From the NCBI GenBank assembly GCA_935421135.1, contig OW285197.1, positions 9,402,723 through 9,466,722 of the forward strand: DNA of 64,000 nt, in the 5' to 3' direction. The stretch is from Bugulina stolonifera. Lineage: Eukaryota; Bryozoa; Gymnolaemata; Cheilostomatida; Bugulidae. The position numbers and the translations under genes are program-made. This document shows positions 24,894 through 36,800 of this stretch, in pieces; the first letter of the stretch is position 1, and every line of letters begins with the position of its first letter. The notes under the pieces are model-generated. The model was not told where the DNA came from and ran no database searches. It saw only the letters and a program-made list of their open reading frames with translations.

Positions 24894-27251
24894 ATGTCGT
24901 CTATAGTTGAACCAGTACAAGACCTCTATGTGGAGCACACCACAGCAGATCCTGGGATCTTCAACAAGTGCAAGAGAGAGAACATGATTATTGAAAGGGT
25001 ATAACTCCATTATAAATTATTTATTTATTATTATTAATTAATCATAGATAATACATTTGTGTATTGTATGTCACTTGTTGGAAAATCTAACTAACATCCT
25101 TCTAGAATTCCAACTCAACGTCCAATGTACTGTACAGTATAATATCTACTTACTATATTTATGAATAGGTATGAACATACCATATCTGATTGGACAATAT
25201 TGCAACACAAGTATGCTACCAGCATACATATTGAACGTACCAATGTTTGGTCTGTTATAATAAAGCCAATATCATGTAACTGAAGCCTTCGCCTTCGACA
25301 TACGTGGCTATTTAAATTGCAGATAGACTATAATTACATCTGTATGTTATCTCTCCACAGATTTCATGTTTATCGCACTACCTTCCATTATATTCATACT
25401 CTCATTGGGTATAGTTATTATGTACATGTATGCTGCGTTAATCAGTCATACATGTAGTACAATGTATAGCTGCATCTCTCAGTTTAATGTTCATTCCAAT
25501 ACAGATGGCCTTGAAAGAGGTCAAGGATAAAATAGAACAAGAAAACAAGAGGGAGCTAAAAAGAATATCAAATGAAAGAGCAGAAATTACTCGAGACTTG
25601 AGAAAATTGCTCATTGATAAACACGTAGTCCAAAGAAGTGATGCTACAGGTTAGTGTTTGATCTAGCGAACATGTGATGTCACAAACTAAATTTGTGTGG
25701 CATCACAAATAATATGTATGTGATGTCACATATACCTGAATAAATTATCAGAAGTAATGAAACAAAGAAGTTGCATTTGGTACCTTGTTTTTATACAACT
25801 CATATTTGGAATAAAACTGAATCTAGGCTAGATATTTGATGAAATTAAATTCCATACATTACAACGAACTGCGTCAGCTAAATATCCATGTACTAGCATT
25901 GCCCATATAAACACTGTATGTGTACTTAGCCTTGATGTTATTTAAGACGATAGGAAAAATTTTCAGGTCAGCTACCAAGAAACCTTCTTTTACCATGTTT
26001 CTAGATTTTGGAACACTGAGACAGCGTCGGAAGTCACGGGAATTTGAAGACATAAATCTCCCGAGTGCTTCTAAAAGAGGAGAGTTTAGCCACCTCACTG
26101 CGTTTGTTAGCTATGGTAAAGCTAAGATGCCGATAGTAAAGAAGGACATTCTGAAAAGAGCGAGCAGTGACCAAAGATTAAACACCGTCAATGACCTCAA
26201 AATATATCAGGTACACCCTACGTGTCAGTGAGAGGTGTAGAGATCCCCACGTATACGTATAAATACTTAGCTTCCATGTACATATACTAAACACTTAGCC
26301 TGTGTGTAATGTCCATCAGGTATAATATTATTTAAGGTTTGTAATGGACGAGCTTTGCAGGTTATTATAAAATAGTGTACATTTTGTTTGGCACACAGCT
26401 ATGCTGTACACTGCAATCACCTACTGACACCTGCTTTTTGCCAAAGTTCAAATGTTACACCAGGTTTAATTTATTTGTGTTTGTAAATTTTGCTAAATAA
26501 TGATGTTGAATTTGTGCCAATAAGAGTAGCTTTTTCATATAATCGTGTTTCGATTCAAACAATCTATGAACCCTCCGGGAAACCAGATCCAGAATTGTGT
26601 TGCCATTCATAAAAATTTCAATGTAGTTGCATACAGCAGCTACTTGCATGAAGTTGGTAAACGTAAGCAGTATTTGACAATAGTATCTGGTTCGAGATTG
26701 TTGATGTCATTCGTTTAGCAGTATAACATTCCCAGAGAAAGTTAACAAATGTAATTTACATTAAATTGATAGCAAAATTTTAGTCAGCTCTTTAAAGAAA
26801 TTTTACTGGAAATTGGTTTCTCTTTTAGCACTGGGAAGGTGAGCCTGGGGCCATTGGTTCTGTAAGACGGGAACAAAAATCTAGAGAAATGCAACTGGAA
26901 GAACTCAACTATGCAAGAAGTCGACGTTACGACACAAAGAATGACCCTAAAAGATCCTCCAAGCCGCCTAGCCCGGTGACTAGCTCCAGACCGGGATCGG
27001 TGAAAACTGGGACTCGACCTACCACAAGCATCAGTGGAGCTAAGGCAATGCCAATTGTTCTAAAACCACTGCTAGCAAGTGCCACCAGTATGGTAGAGAG
27101 TGGAAGCAAGCCTGGCAGCTCTAAGAAACCGCTTTCGGCTAGTAAAAAAATTAGTCCAGAGACTTTTAGCAGTAAAAAGAACAAGAAAACAAAAAAGGAA
27201 GATCGTGGAAGGAAGTCGTCTCTTGGCAAAAACAGGGTTGACCCAATTTAA
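24894..27251 (+). CDS. unrecognised basic, charged 303-aa protein, four coding exons
   Basis: Exons 24894-24998, 25505-25649, 25972-26210 and 26829-27251 join in phase to a 303-residue frame ending in TAA. A CTCTTGTCAG acceptor directly precedes the ATG, implying a non-coding first exon. Residues about 30-75 are very rich in Lys, Arg and Glu and could form a helix or coiled coil (ALKEVKDKIEQENKRELKR). The middle has MFLDFGTLRQRRKSREFEDI and GEFSHLTAFVSYGKAKMPIV. The C-terminal third is a low-complexity Ser/Pro/Lys tail, likely disordered. There is no signal peptide or membrane segment. I do not recognise the family. The coding nature rests on splice phase, exon base composition and clean donors and acceptors. 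Function is unknown; a cytoskeletal or nuclear role would be a guess. Confidence 0.7.
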
Positions 27252-28956
27252 GCATTTGTTCTGCAGTAGGAACTGTTTTGCTGCAGAAAACTTAGTAATA
27301 GGCTTTATAATCCATGTGCAGTTGGCAAAAAGTGATCTTCACTATGCAAACACTCAAAGTGATTTCCAGAGAAAAGAAATTTAATCCAAAATAAATTTGA
27401 CATAAGCCCAATTACGACTAAAAACAATCTGCATATAGCCTTTTTAACTGAAGGGTCAAAATATTTTTGTTAAAAATTCTATTTTAGAGGATTTGCATGC
27501 AGCCATGGTAAATAATATTATTTATTAATTCATTTTGTTATTGCCACATTATTATTAAGATTATTGTATTATTAACTTAATTAAACTTCCATTTCCTGTG
27601 TTACAAGATTTCGTTTCAAACCGTTTTCTTGAACTTTCCAGTAAATATTATCAAACATCCTGTATGTATCACTAACAGTCTGTAAACAAATTTTTACATA
27701 CCATTTCTTTATAAGAATAATAAAAGCTGCTAAAACATGAAAATCTGTGGGATGAAAATTTGCACCTCTAAATTACAACTCTATTAAATTATTGCATGCG
27801 CATGTCCCTATTACAATTGTATACTGATGCTAGTCAGTATACCTCTAATTAATTGTCTACATATGTGCTTACACTCCATTACTGCCATAATAATAATTAA
27901 GATTCACCTGCCCTTTGAAGTATATCATGGAGGGATAACTCCTACACAAACAGAACAATTAACATTAACCTAGTCAAAGCCAAACATGAATACTTAGCCA
28001 ACTAATTTGGTTTGGTGACCGCTAGTTAAGCAGTGTACTATGTTTTATTTTCTGACAACCAATCCTGTGCTTTGGCGGAGATGATGTGGATGACAAGTAA
28101 CAAGAGTAAGGTCCTACATTGTTCAGTATTTTGGGCATAATTATATTGTCTGTGAACAAGCAGATTAATATAAATAATATTTTCCAGCTGTTCTTATTGT
28201 GTGCACCAAGGCATTACTACTTGACTACACCCTATTGTAGTCTATTTATAGGGACAGGGATGCCTTGTAGATATACATGTACATGGAAGAACGAGTTTTC
28301 TTTTTTGAAAAGCGAGGGAGAACGACTTCAAAAGGTAACTTTTGTAAAATATTATAACATCAAATTGCACCATAAAATATTTGACTGTTGAACATGATCC
28401 ATAGTTGTGTATGCCTACAGCTTCACACATTGTTTCGCTCACAGGTGGAAACATGCTCATATACCTACTCAGGTCATAATATGTTGGAGTTGTTATCTCT
28501 CTCTCTCTAGTAGGAAAAGTATAAAAGAATGTAAAGTGTAATTAGAGACAAAAGTTTTGAGTGCTTTTGGCTAAATTTTCATTTTTTTGATTGTGAAATT
28601 ATGAAATTTGGTGCTCAGAAGAATGGATTTTAGGGTTGACATAAAGGTTGGACAAATCCAACAAGAGCCACTTCACCATAATAACATCATTACTATTGTA
28701 GAATGGCGTGTATCGGAAGAGTAACTGATATACTTGAACATTGTAGCTTGGACTAGATAATGATATTATGTTGTCAGTAGCCTACTATTGATCATAACAC
28801 ATGTGAATCTATGTGAGAACAACGCAGAAGCCGAAGCTAGGTGCTGACCGGCAGCAAATGAGATAGCCTGTGTTCCTTGTCAAAATTGTAACAGGAGAAA
28901 TGACTTTGACTGTTTGATTTTGAGTAAACCCAGATTGAAAACCTGTACTAGTAATT

Positions 28957-29024
28957 TTCCAGTTTATGGAGATACATGTTGTAGTTTATATATAAACTAC
29001 AACATGTATCTCCATAAACTGGAA
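28957..29024. repeat. perfect 68-bp palindrome
   Basis: The 34-base arm starting TTCCAGTTTATGGAG is followed with no spacer by its exact complement, centred between 28990 and 28991 in TTTATATAAA. The match stops abruptly on both sides. It is probably a small palindromic transposable element or a recent fold-back product. Confidence 0.95.
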
Positions 29025-29967
29025 TACTATAGTATTATCTAAACAGTTAGTCATCTACAACTGGTGGTTAATCCTTGGGAGTTGAGAGCAGAGGGCTTAT
29101 CATTAATCCAATTAGCATCAAGGCTACTCATCTTATGATATGATACATCAGTTTTACAACCAGTTTAATGAGTATAATGATGTTGACTAGGGATTAGCAG
29201 CAATGCAATGCTATACTACCCTCAACCTCTCCCATCTCTTCTACTTGTCATTATTAGCAGATACTACAGATGTTATGTAACTATTATTGTGTAATAGGCT
29301 TAACAAATTAACACTTTAAAAACTCATTTGAGGCAGTAAATGCTAATGAACCACAAATCACAAAACAAGGACAGGCTGAATGTAAGCTACACAGCCTTAA
29401 ATAGGATGGCCAAGTGGCTCGACAGAAACAAAACAAAACAAAACAAAACAAACAAATGTTATTTTAGCGTTCCTTTTCAAAAGTAGAGCATTGATATTTC
29501 TATTTAGGGTTCATGGGGTTTTATATAAACTATAAATTTTGACATGAGGAGTGTATGACTGTGCAATGATTATAGCTTGTACACACATGTACATTTACAT
29601 GCAGCCTGCATGTGCAGTACATGTACATGTACACCACATTTACATGGGAGCTTTGAACTCCTATTGTACATGTAAACAATATTGTCAAGATGGTAACAAC
29701 CTGCAAGCTAGAAAAAACAAGACAATACACAAATATCCAGACCTGTTCTTGTTAGACCGGATTTGAGGCATTTCATACACGCATTGCACTACCTGGTGTT
29801 TTCCTAGCATACGTGTAGTTGTGGAAAGTACTACCAACTACTTGTACTTACATGATTGTATAGACATGTATGTATAAAAAGTTACATTTCAATTGGCTAA
29901 CATAACTATTAAAAGTCTGTTTATTGCTGGCTCCCTGGTGGTGTGGAAGTCAGCTGGCAGCTGTCAC

Positions 29968-30030
29968 CTGCTATAATAGTGTATCATACTGCTATAATAG
30001 TGTATCATACTGCTATAATAGTGTATCATA
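29968..30030. repeat. 21-bp tandem repeat, three copies
   Basis: The unit is CTGCTATAATAGTGTATCAT followed by A, three copies in a row with no mismatch. It lies in the intergenic DNA upstream of the GPCR. Confidence 0.95.
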
Positions 30031-30809
30031 ATATATTACGGTTTATTACTTCAAATCATAAATATCTTAATACAAGTACATTGTAGTATGGTTTCCTTCT
30101 TATACAATGTACATGTGGATAAACACTTAAAGAGAAGGGGACTGTAACAGACTGTACATGTATGCCTACATGTACATGTCTGTCATGCAGTCATTTGGCT
30201 TGTTTTTTTCTGGGCCCTTCAAAAATGCTAAAATGCTAGTTACATGAAGTGGCAAACCTGGTAACTTAAAATTTGAAATGAACAGGTGGTCTGAATCTTG
30301 AATTTACTGTGTGCATTAACTTAAATGGTATTATGCCAAACATTAAAGTGGTGCTCCGAATTAATAGTAATCCTGACAAGTGAGGCGTGACGCTCTGTCG
30401 CAGACTTGTGGCCTCAGCATTAGTTCTGCAGTAGTTGGACAGGCTGGTTGATCATTAGTTTCAATAATATTAATTAGAAAGATAACATTGTACTGGAGTA
30501 ATTTGTTAAAGATTTATAGCTGGTAATTGCTGCGATTTCACCAGTATAGTCAAGACGTTGGAGTTGGGTAGTAAAGATTATAAAGAAGACTTTGATATAG
30601 GATTAATGAATAGATTAGAGATATAAATACAACCTGCCTGGATTTTAATACTCTATTACGGTTAATAACAGAAAGGTCGAAGGTTTCAAAGTGGGAGGTT
30701 GCATAACCCAGTTCATACAGAGTTGGTCTATTTGACTATGGTTTAGTAGGAGTACAGACTTGAGTCTTACGTTCTGTGATACTTTGGGCAGTACATTCTA
30801 CAAACGGAC

Positions 30810-33800
30810 ATGAACAATACATTAGGTAAGTCATATCACCATGTTTTCATGTTATGTAAATATCTAAGAAAATAACACTAATATACTGCATTAAGTCCTG
30901 GGGGTATTATTCTTCTTTTCCCTTAGGCCTCTGAATCAAGCCCCTGACTGCTTAATTAACATATCAAAATTGAAAAATCTTTACAAAAAACTAGCATGCA
31001 TTATGTAAATCTATAGTAATATATTGTGTGTAGCCTATACATAATTCTAACTAATATAGTGTATTTCCTATCCGCAGTATATTTTAGTACATAAATAAAA
31101 TGGCGCATGTAGCCAGTGGCCTATGTTGGATTTGAGAATTCAATAAAGACAAAACTTAATGTTCCGACTTGAATCATTCGATTTAAGCTTGCACTCTTGC
31201 ATGATACATTGTGCTGTTGCATTGTACTGCGACCAGAAGATAGTTTAAGAGAAATGCCCGGTCTACTGGAGTGGATGATTTCTTTATTGAAAACTCAGCC
31301 TTAAGTTTCTGTCAAAACTGCTACAGCCTGAACCAGGAAAAATTCTACTTTGTAGTTCGTTCTTGGCAATAGTAACCACAATTTGTTGGTGGAATTTAAC
31401 AAATAGCACTATTTAATCCATGCCTGTCATTGCTATCACTGGTTTAATCTACTGGACTCTACATCATAAAATAAGCTGTCAGAGATATACATATTATAAT
31501 CACTCATCAAAATACTTGATTTAAACTTTTCATTTTAATCTCAAGAAATAATTAAGACGTAGTCTTTAACTCGATGTATCCAAGGAATTCAGGAAGTCTT
31601 GTGTATCTTGTGCTAACTAAACAGTTAAAAATGATTAAAATAAAATTTAAGTTTTCAGTTAGTTTATAATAATATACTCTCATTGATCTGGAAAATAGAA
31701 GAAAAATGAAAGCGGTTTTGTGTTTCAATTAAAAGTCAAGAAACCATTTGATGCTCGAACTTTCAATAATTAATATTTTGATTTAAAGACAATTGTCCAT
31801 AATTAAATTAATAATTATCGACGTCTGTCACCCGGCGAATGTACCTAATATAACTGGAATACATTGTAAAATACAGGTTTAGTTAAAGAACAGACAGACA
31901 GATTAATAGACTGAGCTAACAACGGTCAGCGAATTTATTACTAATGGGATGATTAATCACCTCAAACATTCCAGGTGTGAGCATTCAGAACATAAACTAA
32001 AGAGACAGAATAATCCCTTCAACTAATTGCAATGGGAACTAACTTCTTGTTTCTCAGAGGGAAACGTAAATTATTTTTGTTTAACTTAAAACTAACATTT
32101 ATCATCTGGTGTCTTGTATGAATGTTTTTTGTTGCTCTTTGCTTGATTTATGATGTGTCTGGGCAGCTTTAAAGTTCACGGTCTAGTGTTTAATTGTGGG
32201 AAAGTAAAATTAGACGCATCTAAGACCAGTCTATATTACTATTACACAGTTCTTAAGTTGGTAATTAGCCTTATAATTGGTTTAGTTCTAGTTGGGGTCA
32301 TTTTAGAGTCTTTGCGGACATTTTAATCATTTGTCATTCTTGATTCTATGTATTAGAATACCCAGTCTCTTGCTATCTTAAAATTATCCAAGTTTACTTG
32401 AACAAGTCCTCATTATTATAATTTTTTATGTATTTGGTCTATTTGACAGTATGTCCTCCCTCCAGCGAGGATCCGATGGCACCGTATAAACTTTTCAACT
32501 TTGTCCTCATCATGGTGATATCAGTAGTTGGTCTAATTGGTAACACGCTGGTCATCCTTACCTTCAGCCGACAAAAACGGAAAACCTCAGCCACGACCTT
32601 CCTTAAGAATTTGGCAACATTTGATATATTCCTCATTGTGGCAACCAATCTATTTGCACACAGGTAAGTCTGGCTGTCTACATAATAGCCTGGGCTTCTG
32701 AGATACAGTCAGTCTACATCCAACCATACATACTATTTCCTTACGTTCTTTTGTCTTGGAATTTAGGCTAATCTATATGAACTAGCAGATGCCTAGTGCC
32801 TTTGCAACCTAAACTTCTGGCATAGACCAACTTGCAAAATGTTTTTCCTGCACACCCATCACAGAGTCACGAACACACCAGCCTGGGCCAAAGGCAGAAT
32901 CTTCATTCTCATGCAAAAAAACCTAGGTGTGTCGTTGAGCTAGGAATGGTTTCGTCCGGCCAAGCAAAATCTCAGGCTAATTTAGCCTTTGTGGGTCATC
33001 CAAGAGGTCGCGAAGACATGAACCAAACAGCCTATATAACAACAAATCATTCAAAGAGAGCAGGCTAATATAAACCCCAGCTTCACTTTACCAATACACA
33101 CGGCAGTATTCCTACTAGTAAATCATTCATAAGGAAATTTTGGGAACGTACCCAAACCACTTCTATGAAAAGTGGGGCATTTGCATGTTTTACTAACATT
33201 ATTAATCACTTACACTGGTTACTCCAAATCAGTACTCTCGTACGATTTCTCAGGTCACTGCAATACTAACTAAATGGACTTATCACTAATTCCACTTTAT
33301 ATTCACCAGATTTACTGTTTATCAAGGCCATCTGTCAGGCTAGTTTTTTAAATTTTCAAGTGCAGATTAATTTGGACTCAAATGTTAGAAGGCTTGTTTG
33401 CTTGTTCCTGATTAATTAGTGCTGTTTCTCTCAATGTACAGTCTACTCTATTACTATAGTAACTGTTGCAAAGTAGAATTGTTGTTATAATATCATAATA
33501 ATATTATAATGAGCTGCACTGATGAGGTGTTAAACACCGAAACAGTACACTGTATGCAGATTGAGTATTACGCTCGAAATTGGTAGCAATACCAATTTCT
33601 TGAGCACTTTACCTGGGAGATACACTGAACTGGTGGCATTACGCAATTCTCGCTGTCTCTGGCAGCTTGAGAACTTTGGTTCAGTAGATTTCACACCTTT
33701 TAAATACGCTTTGCTGTAAATATACAGTATTGCTAAGGTGTTCTCCCAGGCATATCTCTGAGCTGCACTGATGAGGTGTTAAACACCGAAACAGTACACT

Positions 33801-36800
33801 GTATGCAGATTGAGTAATATTATAATGATGTATACATCATTATAATATTATTATGATATTATAACAACAATTCTACTTTGCAACAGTTATGTACATTGTA
33901 TTATCAGTATGTTATGCTGACAATACAACATAATAATTGTAACAAAACATGAATAGTTTTACACTTATGTTGATGTGTCATATGTTTCTGTAGATACGCC
34001 TATACTCTGGTGTTTCCAGAGAAATGGGTGAGGCATCTCATTGCAGGCAAACTCACCTTAGCCGTTTTACCTATCGGTTATATCTGCCAGAGTTTCTCTA
34101 CATGGACTGTGGTTGCTGTAGCTTTAGACAGGTTTGTACATGACTTAGTTATTCTTGTTTAATAAATTCATATAGCCATATATGCATGGGCATGAGTCGG
34201 CAGGCCTGTCTAAGTCTTTCCTGAAGAGGGGAGATGGTTGTAACACTCACCTGTCACCTTGTTTCCTACTTCTCTGCATAATAATTTAAAAATAGCCTTG
34301 ATTGGTTGTGTTTTAATGCAGAAGAATGTATATTTAGCTCACAAATACATTTCCAACCTGATGTGAATGTATAAACGTGACTTAAAAAGTAAGAATGCCT
34401 CAGATTTCTGTAAGAAACTTGCCCAGTTACATGCTTAATGCTATTAGATCCGATTCAATACTTTAATCTTAACTGAAGCATACAAAGCACATCTTGCCAA
34501 GTGCAAAAAGCACCTGCCAAGTGTACAAATAACCTGTCAGAATGATGTTTATGATGCACATACATGTACATGTAATATTCTTGGGACATAGTTTTAAAAC
34601 TTTGTACTGCAGTCCTCATGCGATTTTAGTTGGTGTTGTTAAATACTTCCAGCAGGTGTTACTATCTCTGGTAGAAGTCTTTTTATGCCCTGTCATCATA
34701 GTTCTTGTGTTTACAAACTAACCTTTATATTTTAGTTAGATTTTAGTTAGGTTAGTAGTTGCCAACCTCTAAGCAGTGTCGTGTACATTCCACTATACGC
34801 TCTCACTGGTTATACATAAGTCTACAAAGGTCCTAGAAGTGCCAACACAGATATAGAAATGTTACATGTAGCTTAAAAATGATAAATTAGTAGACTCAAA
34901 CACTAAGGTACCGTGGTTGTATATTCATCTAAAATTCCAGGATGAATCATTACCTTCTTCTGGTATGACATGATTTGACAGACCACTGTAGAAGTACTTA
35001 GCGTGTGTGCATTATAGAGCCTCTTACCTTACAGCATAGAGTATAACCTCAAACCATCCTAGAACAGGAAGTATAATTAGCTAATGTGGAACATAATTAA
35101 TAATATTATCCTATAATTTATTCGTCCGTCAATGAATGTCAATCAATACATAGTGGTACGGAGGGAAGCGCCACTGGTTGTGTAGCAATTATACTGTGCG
35201 GAGGAGATTGTCAATTGTAGATTGATGAAATATAATCAACCATTCATTACAATACTAATGCACATATCTGACCGATATCTCATACCAACACTAAGTCTTG
35301 TTAAATAGTTATATTTGATTTTAATATACTTTATAAATTTGAGCTGAGTTCATGATTACGGTGTGATATTACATCCAAGATTCTGGAATATCAGTGTCCA
35401 CACATAGGACCATTAGACAGATGAAACCATGTGACAATTATCATCAAATTTTACTAGATCTTTACCACCCACCATATGCTATATGCTATATGCGTAATAT
35501 ATGGTTTGTATTAGAATGTAGGTCACCATGTGCTGTTATTGTTCATGTCTTTAGGTATATTCACGTCTGTCATCCAATCAGAGCCATGAAATGGTGCAGG
35601 ATCCGGATAGCTAATAGAATAATCATAGGGATTGTTATCTTCGCAATCCTCTACAATATACCTCGATTCTTTGAGTATTACATCATCCTTGAGGTAGGAT
35701 AACTCTATATTGTATGTGGCTTGCACAAACAATTATACATGTATATTCAAGCGTTGCAACAGGTGGTGTGTGCCAATATGATGTTGAACTTGTCTTACAA
35801 ATTCGGTAATTCCCATTTTGGCTTGGAAAGGTGTAGATCGGTAAATACAGTGTATGTGCTAATTTCCTTGTATTGTCAACAAAGGCTACAGGAATTATAC
35901 CATACAAATTAAAGCCAAAACATGTCGTACTTTTAAGAATATCTACCACTGTTTGGAATGTTGCAAAAGTTGAACGTTTTGTAATTAAGTCTGGCCATTA
36001 GATGATTCATAAGTATACTAGGGATGTGAGGGGCTCACTATGAGTGACACTCCTATGCTCTTGTTTATAGTCTAGATGACAAGTGTCGGGCATATCTTTA
36101 ATTCAATGCACCAAAGCATGTCTTAAAATTGTCCCACCTTCTATGCTTTTCTCTTTTATTCTCTTCCGAACATACTGTATTTGCTTTTCTTGATAGTCTT
36201 TGTCTGTCTGTTATTGCACTGACTCTCTGGTATATTCTTAGGATTCCCTGCATGCCATTGACCCTTGTACGGGGTATTTCCATACGCCAAAGAACACGTT
36301 AGGAGCAAATAAAGTATATAAATTCACATATGCATTTGGAATGTACATGGGAATATTGTACGCTATCCCACTTGGTTCACTCGTATTCTTCAATGGAAAG
36401 CTAATCAGGAGGCTGAATACCATGGTTAGTGAAGTCGGCAATTTTCTACTTATTTGAAGACTAAATTTGTTAATAACTTCAGTTCAGTTACAGTTCAGTT
36501 TATCCCGCAAACAATATTGTATTGATTGTCTAGTACGATAACCTTCCAGAAATTCTCCTGGTATAAAGGTGTTTCAACATTGGGCAGGTTGGTACCAACT
36601 GTACATCTATTAAAAGTATATATCTTTATAAGCGTATAGTAGATGATTGTTCAGATAGCTTTAGTCTAAACAGGTTAACAGATAGCCTTGAGACTTTCAA
36701 CTGGTAGGCAGCAGCTAATGCTAGATAATCAATGCAAGTGATATCACTGTTCCTTCTCTTGTCAGAGTGTACCAGGAACGGCTCACAAAGTCACTAAGCT

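Larger units (their letters stand above)
27252..30800. other. intergenic region between two plus-strand genes
   Basis: No gene is supported. It holds the probable 3' UTR of the upstream gene, a perfect 68-bp palindrome at 28957-29024, an (AAAAC)n microsatellite near 29430-29452, and a 21-bp x3 tandem repeat at 29968-30030. The remainder is AT-rich and unremarkable. Confidence 0.55.
33513..33814 (+). mobile_element. retrozyme-like element with two hammerhead ribozymes
   Basis: A 249-bp monomer plus a second copy of its first 53 bp, so the hammerhead occurs at both ends. Exact 14-bp copies of TAATATTATAATGA flank it at 33499-33512 and 33815-33828, as target duplications from target-primed reverse transcription would. 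The monomer is strongly self-complementary. Examples are a 10-bp hairpin GAAATTGGTA/TACCAATTTC, CCTGGGAGA pairing with TCTCCCAGG, CTGAAC with GTTCAG, and TCTCGCTG with CAGCTTGAGA. There is no open frame. Known metazoan retrozymes have this design and yield circular RNA; identity with a described family is not tested. Confidence 0.85.
33461..33888. mobile_element. perfect-palindrome MITE split by a later insertion
   Basis: The left arm 33461-33512 (AACTGTTGCAAAGTAGAATT...) and right arm 33837-33888 are exact 52-base complements. The 8 bp before the right arm, TGTATACA, is itself palindromic. Removing the inserted 302-bp unit and one 14-bp duplicate restores a continuous 112-bp perfect palindrome. 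It lies in GPCR intron 2. Confidence 0.9.

Noticed and set aside
28957..29024. Perfect palindrome as a microRNA precursor
   Set aside because: There is no loop and no mismatch, and the arms are fully symmetrical, unlike animal pre-miRNA. A repeat origin is simpler.
32832..33068. 78-codon frame in GPCR intron 2
   Set aside because: It has no splice-consistent join and no receptor similarity. It would interrupt the TM2-TM3 junction, which splices cleanly without it.
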